DNA from: Balanoglossus misakiensis
Taxonomy: Eukaryota; Hemichordata
Assembly: GCA_040954595.2 (NCBI GenBank)
Contig: CM082585.2
Location: 1,550,001-1,614,000 of the forward strand
Length of the DNA stretch: 64,000 nt
Reading direction: 5' to 3'
The position numbers and the translations under genes were made by a program. Below, piece by piece: positions 23,609 through 33,989 of the stretch (position 1 is its first letter; each line of letters starts with the position of its first letter). Below the pieces are notes generated by a model, which saw only the letters and a program-made list of their open reading frames with translations, had not been told where the DNA came from and made no database searches.

Positions 23609-24627
23609 CTGATTTTATTTTTATTTCAGATCACTGCCAAACTATCCAAGCCTTAGACGCTCAAATCGCTATCTCAATGAGGTCAGCATTAGCGGAAGGA
23701 ACTCGTCGGAATTTGTCGTCACAGTTGAAGAGTTACTTCCTGTTTTGTCAGTTTTTCAATTATACTCCTGTTCCAGCATCTGTTCTTACAGTGTGTAGAT
23801 TTATCCAGTTTCTTGCAAGATCAGTAACTGCTACTGGCACCATTCAGAATTATTTGTACGCAATTCGTACCTTGCATAGAATCCATGGCTTCACGCCATT
23901 GGCCGCTGATCAGTATGTTGTCAAATTACTTTTGAAATGTCTTTCCCGTAGCACTTTCCAGCCAGTGAGGCAGAAATTACCCATCACCCCCCAGTTGTTG
24001 CTACAGTTTTTCGGGCTTCTAGATGTGGCTGTTCCATTCGATGTTACTTTGTGGGCATGCCTTTTGATAGGGTTTTTCTCCTTTTTTCGCAAGTCAAATC
24101 TTGTTCCGAAGTCTGCAACCGACTTTGATCCGGCTAAACACCTCTGTAGGGGTAAAGTCATTTCCTCAGATTCTGGCCTTATAATCGGCGTGACTTGGTC
24201 AAAAACCATTCAGTTTCGCGAACGCTGTTTGACTATTCCACTTGCCCGCATTCCAGGTTCGGTGTTGTGCCCTTTACAGGCATACAATCACATGTGTGAG
24301 ATCATCCCAGCCCCACCCTCTAGCCCAGCATTTGTTTTTCCCAAATGTGGCAAATTGGTCCCCTTGACCCATTCAGGGCTGGTGAAAAGTATCAAATGTT
24401 TAGTTCAGAGGGCAGGCTTTCCTGCTGACATGTACTCGGGTCACAGCCTCCGTCGTGGGGGTGCAACCTTTGCATTCGAAAGTGGGGTCCCTGGGGAGCT
24501 TATCAAACTCCAAGGGGATTGGCAATCCAGCGCGTATCTCCGTTATCTTAACATTCCATTTCAGACTCGTTATCTGGTGTCCTTTCAAATGGGTCAGCAT
24601 ATTAAAGACATCTCCGCGTCACACTGA
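23602..24627 (+). CDS. Ngaro tyrosine recombinase (copy 1)
   Basis: 341-codon frame overlapping the RT stop by a few bases and opening on GTG, with no early ATG. A strong 3' splice-site-like sequence, TTTTATTTTTATTTCAG, ends at 23629, so the recombinase is probably made from a spliced RNA; a ribosomal frameshift is the alternative. An N-terminal SAM-like DNA-binding half (about 15-120) is followed by a catalytic half. The R-H-x-x-R-Y set is visible as Arg163 in FFRKSNL, His281 and Arg284 in GHSLRRGG, Trp307 in GDW and Tyr312 or Tyr315 in SAYLRYL. It is expected to integrate a circular DNA copy. The family is clear and the catalytic residues are intact. Tyr54 is Phe in the other two copies. 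Confidence 0.92.
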   Translation: MVTDFIFISDHCQTIQALDAQIAISMRSALAEGTRRNLSSQLKSYFLFCQFFNYTPVPASVLTVCRFIQFLARSVTATGTIQNYLYAIRTLHRIHGFTPLAADQYVVKLLLKCLSRSTFQPVRQKLPITPQLLLQFFGLLDVAVPFDVTLWACLLIGFFSFFRKSNLVPKSATDFDPAKHLCRGKVISSDSGLIIGVTWSKTIQFRERCLTIPLARIPGSVLCPLQAYNHMCEIIPAPPSSPAFVFPKCGKLVPLTHSGLVKSIKCLVQRAGFPADMYSGHSLRRGGATFAFESGVPGELIKLQGDWQSSAYLRYLNIPFQTRYLVSFQMGQHIKDISASH

Positions 24628-24674
24628 TTTTACTGTGGCACTAGCAGAGAGGCGGACCGGGTTTGGCAGTGGTT

Positions 24675-24777
24675 GGGCCTGCAAGAGCCCCCAGTTCACG
24701 TAAATAAATAATGGCTCTTGCCTTCAGCTGCCAAACCTGTGTCCTTGGTTTGTGTGTTAGAGAGATCTCAAGTAATT
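24675..24777 (+). repeat. Ngaro B repeat with polyadenylation signal
   Basis: About 104 bp beginning TTGGGCCTGCAAGAGC and ending GATCTCAAGTAATT, immediately followed by the next A repeat. Copies lie at about 31066, 36721 and 37139. It contains AATAAA at 24703-24708 (TAAATAAATAATGG), a plausible poly(A) signal for the element RNA. Confidence 0.85.
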
Positions 24778-24958
24778 TAGGTAACATTGCGATCAACGGC
24801 ATAATGTTACCCAATTAAGCAACTCGAAAAGGGGCGCCCTCAACCTCAAACGAGCCTCAAAAATCCCATAATCCATCACTCACGGCCACTTCAAGGGTTC
24901 GGAGCGTGTCCTGCAGTGCACGCTCTCTCTGCCTCAATTTCAATTTCTCACCGTTATT

Positions 24959-26875
24959 ATGGAGAACGCTGAACAACAGCTGCTGGATTTGGGAATAGAG
25001 CCCAGTCCAGTCGCCAAAAAGGGACCTGCAACTCGCAGTAAGACTACGACAAGAGCATCGACCGGTCGAAAAGTTCGCGTGGTCCCCCCCACCAAACTTT
25101 CCAAAGTACCAATGGCGTCAGCTCGTTCGAAAGGCGGGAAATGTAGCAAACCTGTCAAGGAAGAAGACACTTCATCTGACGGGGAAGATGTGAGGTCAGA
25201 GAAAGAGAAGTTGCAGGCGGAGATAGCGAGACTGCAGGAGCAATCTGAAGTAGACAATTTAAGAAAACAACTAAAAGAAATGAAACTGGAGAAGGAACGA
25301 CGCAGCCCGCCAGCTGCTTCGAGCGGAAGTCCCAGAAGTCACGACCTGAGTCAACTCACGCTACCCGATCTCAAGAGGATGGCGAAAGAAGACTCACAAT
25401 TGCAGTGGTCGTTACCATCAGGCAGTCCGTGGCTACCAGCGACAGGGGCCGCTGGCGGCGGTGAAGACCTCCAACCGAACCAACTCCTGGCACAGTCCGG
25501 TTTATACACAGCAGCGCAGAGCAAAGCAGGTAACGTACCAATGAAATCGATGCGGTTCAACACCAGAACCGATCGTGTGCGACAGCACGTCCTATGGCCG
25601 CACATGTTCGTCAGGGCTCGGACATTCTCGGGCGCCCCACCAAAATTCGATGATATGTCAATGGCGGAATTTGTGGAAGGTAATCTCGCGATAGTGCAAC
25701 TTCCTACTTTGAGTGACACAGAGAAACAGCAGCGATTACAACACTTACAGTCGCTTATGAAAGACGCCAATTTGTTCCCCTGGGACGCCATCTTGAAGTT
25801 CGAGGGCGCGCTCCTCTCTGACATGGAGTCAGGACTCAGAACATGGGCAAATGACACCGCAGATCTGAGAGAGCTATATTTGCTGCCGCGTATCGGCGAG
25901 ATCAGACGGGATAAAACAGCGGACAAATCCAAAAAGAAGGATCAGATTAATGTATGTTTCAAATACCAAAGTAACAAGTGCGAGAAGGAGGATTGCACAT
26001 TCAAACACATATGTGAAGCCTGCATGAAGTTGCGTAACAACCTGGCCAAGCATCCCAAGATTGCCAGCCCCTGGAAGGATAAGGCCTTTAGAGAGCAAGA
26101 GAGCAACAAGTTGACCGATAGTTCTGGCAAAGCAGAGGTAGATAAGTCTAAACAAGACTCTCATGACTGTGACAGCAATTTAATTCCTAAATTGAACCAT
26201 AGAGTCAAAAGTGCAGGCACGGAGTGTAATATCAATGACTTTTATACATTGATGGGCATCACAGATCAGGCAGTGCACAAGTGTGATCGCTCTGTACAAA
26301 CTGACATGGAGATTGATATTTCAAGAAGCCTGTCAATGTGCAACCCGGAGGTTTTGCGGGATGCTATTGTTAACCCTAGTAGTATTTCTGAACCAGTGCT
26401 TTCGATTGACGAGCCAGTAACATGTACCATTGCCAATGTTGCCTCTGAACACACAGGTTGTTTTGATACCTCTGTTAGCAGGGATAATGTTGACAAATAC
26501 CTTTGTAAAACTCATACAGTTGATTTGATAGAACCTGATATTGAGACTGATCTTGACAAGCAAATCCCTATTGAATCACTAGCCCATACCGTCGGTGATA
26601 CCACTGAATTTGCATGTGAGATTAGCGCTCATGGTTCATCTGACGGTATGATCAGTGATGACCACGATGTCTTTGTTAGTGATATGTTTACTGTGGAAAA
26701 TGTTCCAAATATGGGGCCTCCCAACCCCACCCTTGTTGATCACAGTGTTCCAGACACTTATCCACTGGGCAATGATATGCAGTATTCTGAGTTATCAGAT
26801 ACTCCCGTGGGCGGGGATGTCTGTCCCCCGTCGTCATGGCCACAAGCGTCACCCCTTGATTTAAAGCAGAGGTAG
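24959..26875 (+). CDS. Ngaro ORF1, Gag-like protein (copy 2)
   Basis: Same architecture as the copy 1 protein: basic N-terminus, coiled coil at about 79-115, CCCH finger at 333-350, stop just after the first duplication junction. Differences from copy 1 include Thr222 for Ser, Glu314 for Lys, Thr347 for Ala inside the finger (not a ligand), and Ala instead of Gly just before the terminal SPLDLKQR. Confidence 0.8.
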   Translation: MENAEQQLLDLGIEPSPVAKKGPATRSKTTTRASTGRKVRVVPPTKLSKVPMASARSKGGKCSKPVKEEDTSSDGEDVRSEKEKLQAEIARLQEQSEVDNLRKQLKEMKLEKERRSPPAASSGSPRSHDLSQLTLPDLKRMAKEDSQLQWSLPSGSPWLPATGAAGGGEDLQPNQLLAQSGLYTAAQSKAGNVPMKSMRFNTRTDRVRQHVLWPHMFVRARTFSGAPPKFDDMSMAEFVEGNLAIVQLPTLSDTEKQQRLQHLQSLMKDANLFPWDAILKFEGALLSDMESGLRTWANDTADLRELYLLPRIGEIRRDKTADKSKKKDQINVCFKYQSNKCEKEDCTFKHICEACMKLRNNLAKHPKIASPWKDKAFREQESNKLTDSSGKAEVDKSKQDSHDCDSNLIPKLNHRVKSAGTECNINDFYTLMGITDQAVHKCDRSVQTDMEIDISRSLSMCNPEVLRDAIVNPSSISEPVLSIDEPVTCTIANVASEHTGCFDTSVSRDNVDKYLCKTHTVDLIEPDIETDLDKQIPIESLAHTVGDTTEFACEISAHGSSDGMISDDHDVFVSDMFTVENVPNMGPPNPTLVDHSVPDTYPLGNDMQYSELSDTPVGGDVCPPSSWPQASPLDLKQR

Positions 26876-28332
26876 ATAAGTCTAAACAAGACTCTCATGA
26901 CTGTGACAGCAATTTAATTCCTAAATTGAACCATAGAGTCAAAAGTGCAGGCACGGAGTGTAATATCAATGACTTTTATACATTGATGGGCATCACAGAT
27001 CAGGCAGTGCACAAGTGTGATCGCTCTGTACAAACTGACATGGAGATTGATATTTCAAGAAGCCTGTCAATGTGCAACCCGGAGGTTTTGCGGGATGCTA
27101 GTGTTAACCCTAGTAGTATTTCTGAACCAGTGCTTTCGATTGACGAGCCAGTAACATGTACCATTGCCAATGTTGCCTCTGAACACACAGGTTGTTTTGA
27201 TACCTCTGTTAGCAGGGATAATGTTGACAAATACCTTTGTAAAATTCATACAGTTGATTTGATAGAACCTGATATTGAGACTGATCTTGACAAGCAAATC
27301 CCTATTGAATCACTAGCCCATACCGTCGGTGATACCACTGAATTTGCATGTGAGATTAGCGCTCATGGTTCATCTGACGGTATGATCAGTGATGACCACG
27401 ATGTCTTTGTTAGTGATATGTTTACTGTGGAAAATGTTCCAAATATGGGGCCTCCCAACCCCACCCTTGTTGATCACAGTGTTCCAGACACTTATCCACT
27501 GGGCAATGATATGCAGTATTCTGAGTTATCAGATACTCCCGTGGGCGGGGATGTCTGTCCCCCGTCGTCATGGCCACAAGGGTCACCCCTTGATTTAAAG
27601 CAGAGGTAGATAAGTCTAAACAAGACTCTCATGACTGTGACAGCAATTTAATTCCTAAATTGAACCATAGAGTCAAAAGTGCAGGTACGGAGTGTAATAT
27701 CAATGACTTTTATACATTGATGGGCATCACAGATCAGGCAGTGCACAAGTGTGATCGCTCTGTACAAACTGACATGGAGATTGATATTTCAAGAAGCCTG
27801 TCAATGTGCAACCCGGAGGTTTTGCGGGATGCTATTGTTAACCCTAGTAGTATTTCTGAACCAGTGCTTTCGATTGACGAGCCAGTAACATGTACCATTG
27901 CCAATGTTGCCTCTGAACACACAGGTTGTTTTGATACCTCTGTTAGCAGGGATAATGTTGACAAATACCTTTGTAAAACTCATACAGTTGATTTGATAGA
28001 ACCTGATATTGAGACTGATCTTGACAAGCAAATCCCTATTGAATCACTAGCCCATACCGTCGGTGATACCACTGAATTTGCATGTGAGATTAGCGCTCAT
28101 GGTTCATCTGACGGTATGATCAGTGATGACCACGATGTCTTTGTTAGTGACATGTTTACTGTGGAAAATGTTCCAAATATGGGGCCTCCCAACCCCACCC
28201 TTGTTGATCACAGTGTTCCAGACACTTATCCACTGGGCAATGATATGCAGTATTCTGAGTTATCAGATACTCCCGTGGGCGGGGATGTCTGTCCCCCGTC
28301 GTCATGGCCACAAGCGTCACCCCCTGATTTAA
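26131..28332 (+). repeat. 734-bp tandem triplication inside Ngaro copy 2
   Basis: Three consecutive 734-bp units (about 26131-26864, 26865-27598, 27599-28332); their TTG landmarks are at 26192, 26926 and 27660. The middle unit differs from its neighbours, reading DASVNP where they have DAIVNP and CKIHTV where they have CKTHTV. A middle unit with its own variants indicates unequal exchange with another copy, since a fresh duplication of a neighbour would match that neighbour. Confidence 0.94.
26860..27609 (+). pseudogene. Isolated middle duplication unit (copy 2)
   Basis: A 227-residue frame (from the TTG at 26926) made only of the acidic segment between ORF1 and RT, ending in the same LDLKQR junction stop. 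It has no domain of its own and no credible start. It is a by-product of the triplication and would only be translated if read through or spliced. Confidence 0.7.
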
Positions 28333-29999
28333 CAGAAGTTATAACCGTTCATGACATAGTTGTTGAATCAGGTTTACCAAATTCTCAATTTTGCAGAATA
28401 CCCGTTTCATCAAATCTTCAAATCCCAATTTGGCGAGCCGAATTGCAGCAATATGATGACAAAATCATCTGCGATTACCTACAATATGGTTGGCCCGTCT
28501 ACTATACAGCCTCAGAATTGCCATACTCTACAGTGAAAAACCACCCATCAGCTATAAATTACTCGGCGCATGTCGACAACTGGATCATTAACGAAGTCGC
28601 AGCCGGGGCTACAGCGGGTCCGTTCTTAACTAACCCCCTTGCCACACCACTCAGTACTTCCCCCATTCAGACTGTCGAAAAAAAAGATAGTGTTAATCGG
28701 CGTATAGTCTTTGATCTTAGTTCCCCAATCCACCATTCAGTAAATGACGGTATCCCCAAAGGGGAATATCTTGGGGAGAGTTTTCAGCTTCAATATCCTT
28801 CCATTGATGATTTCACTGCAATGATGACCCGTAAGGGCAGGGGATGCCTCCTATTTAAGCGCGATTTAAGCAGAGCTTATCGGCAAATACCAGTCGATCC
28901 AGCGGACTACCATTTGCTGGGCTACACGTGGCGTAATTTATTGTTCTTTGACCTTACATTGCCATTTGGCTTGCGAACCGCAGCGCTAGCCTGCCAGCGC
29001 ACCACTAATGCGGTTTCTTATATCTATTCCACGAAAGGGTATGACTGTGTTAATTACCTTGACGACTTCGGTGGTGCAGAGACCTCCAACAAAGCCCACA
29101 AGGCATTTGCGGAGCTAGGTGACACGCTGGATAGACTGGGTTTGCAAGAAGCCAAACACAAAGCGGTGCCCCCGTCATCAATCATGACTTTTCTTGGAAT
29201 CCAGTTGAACTCCCTTACAATGACTATGGAAGTTACTCCTGACCGGCTTAATGAAATAGAGCAAGAGCTGGGTGTATGGGTCACTAAAACAAAAGCAACT
29301 AAGCGCGAGCTGCAATCACTCATAGGCAAGCTTTCCTTTATTGCCAAATGTGTCAAGCCTGGTAGGCTATTCCTGGCGAGAATGCTAGATGTGTTGCGTA
29401 CCGTCACCCGCAATCACTACCATATCTATCTAAACAGTGATTTCAAGGCAGATCTACGGTGGTGGATTAATTTCATTAGGGTTTATAATGGGGTGTCTCT
29501 CATTAAAGAGTCAGGTTGGTGCCCGCCAGATGAAATATTTTCTTCGGATGCATGCCCAACAGGGGGAGGGGGGCTTTGCGACAACGAGTATTTCCACGTG
29601 GAGTTCCCTGACTTTGTAAAGGTTGGGGACCCTCACATTAATGCCCTCGAATTACTCACTATTACTATAGCGGCAAAAATTTGGGGTGATAGATGGTCTG
29701 GAAAGAAAATACAGGTCTCTTGCGACAACCAGGCAACAGTTTGGGTCATTAATACCGGTAGAGCTAGGGATAAACTAATGCTGTCTTGCTTGAGGGAATT
29801 ATGGCTGGTAGCAGCGATTCACGAGTTTGAGCTACGTGCTGTGCACATCGCAGGCACCGAGAACCGGCTGGCTGATGCGCTCAGTCGCTGGCATCTTGAC
29901 CCAAGTTATGAGCAACTCTTCAAATCATCTGTTAATATTTCTCAAATGACCGAGCACCCAGTCGCCGAGGATGACATTCGCTTTCTCAATGAGTGGTGA
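27594..29999 (+). CDS. Ngaro reverse transcriptase/RNase H (copy 2)
   Basis: Same frame and motifs as the copy 1 enzyme, with YLDDF and all four RNase H acidic positions intact. It differs in having Arg for Ser at residue 391 (MMTRKG) and Leu for Met at 708. The recombinase frame follows, with the same splice-acceptor-like sequence ending at 30020. It appears competent. Confidence 0.93.
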   Translation, partial: FKAEVDKSKQDSHDCDSNLIPKLNHRVKSAGTECNINDFYTLMGITDQAVHKCDRSVQTDMEIDISRSLSMCNPEVLRDAIVNPSSISEPVLSIDEPVTCTIANVASEHTGCFDTSVSRDNVDKYLCKTHTVDLIEPDIETDLDKQIPIESLAHTVGDTTEFACEISAHGSSDGMISDDHDVFVSDMFTVENVPNMGPPNPTLVDHSVPDTYPLGNDMQYSELSDTPVGGDVCPPSSWPQASPPDLTEVITVHDIVVESGLPNSQFCRIPVSSNLQIPIWRAELQQYDDKIICDYLQYGWPVYYTASELPYSTVKNHPSAINYSAHVDNWIINEVAAGATAGPFLTNPLATPLSTSPIQTVEKKDSVNRRIVFDLSSPIHHSVNDGIPKGEYLGESFQLQYPSIDDFTAMMTRKGRGCLLFKRDLSRAYRQIPVDPADYHLLGYTWRNLLFFDLTLPFGLRTAALACQRTTNAVSYIYSTKGYDCVNYLDDFGGAETSNKAHKAFAELGDTLDRLGLQEAKHKAVPPSSIMTFLGIQLNSLTMTMEVTPDRLNEIEQELGVWVTKTKATKRELQSLIGKLSFIAKCVKPGRLFLARMLDVLRTVTRNHYHIYLNSDFKADLRWWINFIRVYNGVSLIKESGWCPPDEIFSSDACPTGGGGLCDNEYFHVEFPDFVKVGDPHINALELLTITIAAKIWGDRWSGKKIQVSCDNQATVWVINTGRARDKLMLSCLRELWLVAAIHEFELRAVHIAGTENRLADALSRWHLDPSYEQLFKSSVNISQMTEHPVAEDDIRFLNEW

Positions 30000-31018
30000 C
30001 TGATTTTATTTTTATTTCAGATCACTGCCAAACTATCCAAGCCTTAGACGCTCAAATCGCTATCTCAATGAGGTCAGCATTAGCGGAAGGAACTCGTCGG
30101 AATTTGTCGTCACAGTTGAAGAGTTACTTCCTGTTTTGTCAGTTTTTCAATTTTACTCCTGTTCCAGCATCTGTTCTTACAGTGTGTAGATTTATCCAGT
30201 TTCTTGCAAGATCAGTAACTGCTACTGGCACCATTCAGAATTATTTGTACGCAATTCGTACCTTGCATAGAATCCATGGCTTCACGCCATTGGCCGCTGA
30301 TCAGTATGTTGTCAAATTACTTTTGAAATGTCTTTCCCGTAGCACTTTCCAGCCAGTGAGGCAGAAATTACCCATCACCCCCCAGTTGTTGCTACAGTTT
30401 TTCGGGCTTCTAGATGTGGCTGTTCCATTCGATGTTACTTTGTGGGCATGCCTTTTGATAGGGTTTTTCTCCTTTTTTCGCAAGTCAAATCTTGTTCCGA
30501 AGTCTGCAACCGACTTTGATCCGGCTAAACACCTCTGTAGGGGTAAAGTCATTTCCTCAGATTCTGGCCTTATAATCGGCGTGACTTGGTCAAAAACCAT
30601 TCAGTTTCGCGAACGCTGTTTGACTATTCCACTTGCCCGCATTCCAGGTTCGGTGTTGTGCCCTTTACAGGCATACAATCACATGTGTGAGATCATCCCA
30701 GCCCCACCCTCTAGCCCAGCATTTGTTTTTCCCAAATGTGGCAAATTGGTCCCCTTGACCCATTCAGGGCTGGTGAAAAGTATCAAATGTTTAGTTCAGA
30801 GGGCAGGCTTTCCTGCTGACATGTACTCGGGTCACAGCCTCCGTCGTGGGGGTGCAACCTTTGCATTCGAAAGTGGGGTCCCTGGGGAGCTTATCAAACT
30901 CCAAGGGGATTGGCAATCCAGCGCGTATCTCCGTTATCTTAACATTCCATTTCAGACTCGTTATCTGGTGTCCTTTCAAATGGGTCAGCATATTAAAGAC
31001 ATCTCCGCGTCACACTGA
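29993..31018 (+). CDS. Ngaro tyrosine recombinase (copy 2)
   Basis: Intact recombinase frame with R163, H281, R284, W307 and Tyr312/315 in place and Phe at residue 54. It opens on GTG, so expression again depends on splicing at the acceptor near 30020 or on frameshifting. The three catalytic domains are the same in all copies. Confidence 0.92.
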   Translation: MVTDFIFISDHCQTIQALDAQIAISMRSALAEGTRRNLSSQLKSYFLFCQFFNFTPVPASVLTVCRFIQFLARSVTATGTIQNYLYAIRTLHRIHGFTPLAADQYVVKLLLKCLSRSTFQPVRQKLPITPQLLLQFFGLLDVAVPFDVTLWACLLIGFFSFFRKSNLVPKSATDFDPAKHLCRGKVISSDSGLIIGVTWSKTIQFRERCLTIPLARIPGSVLCPLQAYNHMCEIIPAPPSSPAFVFPKCGKLVPLTHSGLVKSIKCLVQRAGFPADMYSGHSLRRGGATFAFESGVPGELIKLQGDWQSSAYLRYLNIPFQTRYLVSFQMGQHIKDISASH

Positions 31019-31349
31019 TTTTACTGTGGCACTAGCAGAGAGGCGGACCGGGTTTGGCAGTGGTTGGGCCTGCAAGAGCCCCCAGTTCACGTAAATAAAT
31101 AATGGCTCTTGCCTTCAGCTGCCAAACCTGTGTCCTTGGTTTGTGTGTTAGAGAGATCTCAAGTAATTTAGGTAACATTGCGATCAACGGCATAATGTTA
31201 CCCAATTAAGCAACTCGAAAAGGGGCGCCCTCAACCTCAAACGAGCCTCAAAAATCCCATAATCCATCACTCACGGCCACTTCAAGGGTTCGGAGCGTGT
31301 CCTGCAGTGCACGCTCTCTCTGCCTCAATTTCAATTTCTCACCGTTATT

Positions 31350-33266
31350 ATGGAGAACGCTGAACAACAGCTGCTGGATTTGGGAATAGAGCCCAGTCCA
31401 GTCGCCAAAAAGGGACCTGCAACTCGCAGTAAGACTACGACAAGAGCATCGACCGGTCGAAAAGTTCGCGTGGTCCCCCCCACCAAACTTTCCAAAGTAC
31501 CAATGGCGTCAGCTCGTTCGAAAGGCGGGAAATGTAGCAAACCTGTCAAGGAAGAAGACACTTCATCTGACGGGGAAGATGTGAGGTCAGAGAAAGAGAA
31601 GTTGCAGGCGGAGATAGCGAGACTGCAGGAGCAATCTGAAGTAGACAATTTAAGAAAACAACTAAAAGAAATGAAACTGGAGAAGGAACGACGCAGCCCG
31701 CCAGCTGCTTCGAGCGGAAGTCCCAGAAGTCACGACCTGAGTCAACTCACGCTACCCGATCTCAAGAGGATGGCGAAAGAAGACTCACAATTGCAGTGGT
31801 CGTTACCATCAGGCAGTCCGTGGCTACCAGCGACAGGGGCCGCTGGCGGCGGTGAAGACCTCCAACCGAACCAACTCCTGGCACAGTCCGGTTTATACAC
31901 AGCAGCGCAGAGCAAAGCAGGTAACGTACCAATGAAATCGATGCGGTTCAACACCAGAACCGATCGTGTGCGACAGCACGTCCTATGGCCGCACATGTTC
32001 GTCAGGGCTCGGACATTCTCGGGCGCCCCACCAAAATTCGATGATATGTCAATGGCGGAATTTGTGGAAGGTAATCTCGCGATAGTGCAACTTCCTACTT
32101 TGAGTGACACAGAGAAACAGCAGCGATTACAACACTTACAGTCGCTTATGAAAGACGCCAATTTGTTCCCCTGGGACGCCATCTTGAAGTTCGAGGGCGC
32201 GCTCCTCTCTGACATGGAGTCAGGACTCAGAACATGGGCAAATGACACCGCAGATCTGAGAGAGCTATATTTGCTGCCGCGTATCGGCGAGATCAGACGG
32301 GATAAAACAGCGGACAAATCCAAAAAGAAGGATCAGATTAATGTATGTTTCAAATACCAAAGTAACAAGTGCGAGAAGGAGGATTGCGCATTCAAACACA
32401 TATGTGAAGCCTGCATGAAGTTGCGTAACAACCTGGCCAAGCATCCCAAGATTGCCAGCCCCTGGAAGGATAAGGCCTTTAGAGAGCAAGAGAGCAACAA
32501 GTTGACCGATAGTTCTGGCAAAGCAGAGGTAGATAAGTCTAAACAAGACTCTCATGACTGTGACAGCAATTTAATTCCTAAATTGAACCATAGAGTCAAA
32601 AGTGCAGGCACGGAGTGTAATATCAATGACTTTTATACATTGATGGGCATCACAGATCAGGCAGTGCACAAGTGTGATCGCTCTGTACAAACTGACATGG
32701 AGATTGATATTTCAAGAAGCCTGTCAATGTGCAACCCGGAGGTTTTGCGGGATGCTATTGTTAACCCTAGTAGTATTTCTGAACCAGTGCTTTCGATTGA
32801 CGAGCCAGTAACATGTACCATTGCCAATGTTGCCTCTGAACACACAGGTTGTTTTGATACCTCTGTTAGCAGGGATAATGTTGACAAATACCTTTGTAAA
32901 ACTCATACAGTTGATTTGATAGAACCTGATATTGAGACTGATCTTGACAAGCAAATCCCTATTGAATCACTAGCCCATACCGTCGGTGATACCACTGAAT
33001 TTGCATGTGAGATTAGCGCTCATGGTTCATCTGACGGTATGATCAGTGATGACCACGATGTCTTTGTTAGTGATATGTTTACTGTGGAAAATGTTCCAAA
33101 TATGGGGCCTCCCAACCCCACCCTTGTTGATCACAGTGTTCCAGACACTTATCCACTGGGCAATGATATGCAGTATTCTGAGTTATCAGATACTCCCGTG
33201 GGCGGGGATGTCTGTCCCCCGTCGTCATGGCCACAAGCGTCACCCCTTGATTTAAAGCAGAGGTAG
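31350..33266 (+). CDS. Ngaro ORF1, Gag-like protein (copy 3)
   Basis: Near-identical to the copy 2 protein: coiled coil at about 79-115, CCCH finger at 333-350 with Ala347, Glu314, and the duplication-made end ASPLDLKQR. Basic N-terminus and start context are the same as in copy 1. Confidence 0.8.
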   Translation: MENAEQQLLDLGIEPSPVAKKGPATRSKTTTRASTGRKVRVVPPTKLSKVPMASARSKGGKCSKPVKEEDTSSDGEDVRSEKEKLQAEIARLQEQSEVDNLRKQLKEMKLEKERRSPPAASSGSPRSHDLSQLTLPDLKRMAKEDSQLQWSLPSGSPWLPATGAAGGGEDLQPNQLLAQSGLYTAAQSKAGNVPMKSMRFNTRTDRVRQHVLWPHMFVRARTFSGAPPKFDDMSMAEFVEGNLAIVQLPTLSDTEKQQRLQHLQSLMKDANLFPWDAILKFEGALLSDMESGLRTWANDTADLRELYLLPRIGEIRRDKTADKSKKKDQINVCFKYQSNKCEKEDCAFKHICEACMKLRNNLAKHPKIASPWKDKAFREQESNKLTDSSGKAEVDKSKQDSHDCDSNLIPKLNHRVKSAGTECNINDFYTLMGITDQAVHKCDRSVQTDMEIDISRSLSMCNPEVLRDAIVNPSSISEPVLSIDEPVTCTIANVASEHTGCFDTSVSRDNVDKYLCKTHTVDLIEPDIETDLDKQIPIESLAHTVGDTTEFACEISAHGSSDGMISDDHDVFVSDMFTVENVPNMGPPNPTLVDHSVPDTYPLGNDMQYSELSDTPVGGDVCPPSSWPQASPLDLKQR

Positions 33267-33989
33267 ATAAGTCTAAACAAGACTCTCATGACTGTGACAG
33301 CAATTTAATTCCTAAATTGAACCATAGAGTCAAAAGTGCAGGCACGGAGTGTAATATCAATGACTTTTATACATTGATGGGCATCACAGATCAGGCAGTG
33401 CACAAGTGTGATCGCTCTGTACAAACTGACATGGAGATTGATATTTCAAGAAGCCTGTCAATGTGCAACCCGGAGGTTTTGCGGGATGCTAGTGTTAACC
33501 CTAGTAGTATTTCTGAACCAGTGCTTTCGATTGACGAGCCAGTAACATGTACCATTGCCAATGTTGCCTCTGAACACACAGGTTGTTTTGATACCTCTGT
33601 TAGCAGGGATAATGTTGACAAATACCTTTGTAAAACTCATACAGTTGATTTGATAGAACCTGATATTGAGACTGATCTTGACAAGCAAATCCCTATTGAA
33701 TCACTAGCCCATACCGTCGGTGATACCACTGAATTTGCATGTGAGATTAGCGCTCATGGTTCATCTGACGGTATGATCAGTGATGACCACGATGTCTTTG
33801 TTAGTGATATGTTTACTGTGGAAAATGTTCCAAATATGGGGCCTCCCAACCCCACCCTTGTTGATCACAGTGTTCCAGACACTTATCCACTGGGCAATGA
33901 TATGCAGTATTCTGAGTTATCAGATACTCCCGTGGGCGGGGATGTCTGTCCCCCGTCGTCATGGCCACAAGCGTCACCCCCTGATTTAA
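32522..33989 (+). repeat. 734-bp tandem duplication inside Ngaro copy 3
   Basis: Two 734-bp units (landmark TTG at 32583 and 33317). The second unit carries the DASVNP variant that copy 2 shows in its middle unit, while copy 1 carries it in neither. Unit variants are thus shuffled between copies. Confidence 0.94.

Larger units (their letters stand above)
19121..24777 (+). mobile_element. Ngaro-type YR retrotransposon, copy 1
   Basis: First of three tandem Ngaro-like elements. Order: A repeat (19121-19284), Gag-like ORF1, duplicated 734-bp segment, RT/RNase H, tyrosine recombinase, B repeat ending at 24777 where the next A begins. Ngaro elements combine a reverse transcriptase and RNase H with a tyrosine recombinase instead of an integrase, and carry split direct repeats (A1-ORFs-B1-A2-B2), not LTRs. 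That layout is seen here once the tail at 36826-37243 is included. There is no target-site duplication: joining the flanking satellite gives ATCAT plus TGGGGAAAATC, a variant found intact elsewhere (for example near 38805). The three copies are almost identical, so the array is young. Confidence 0.93.
24778..31168 (+). mobile_element. Ngaro-type YR retrotransposon, copy 2
   Basis: Second tandem element, 6391 bp against 5657 bp for the other two. The whole 734-bp difference is one extra unit of the internal duplication. It shares its A repeat with the B-A junction at 24778 and its own B repeat runs directly into the A of copy 3 at 31169. No satellite or other spacer separates the copies. Confidence 0.93.
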
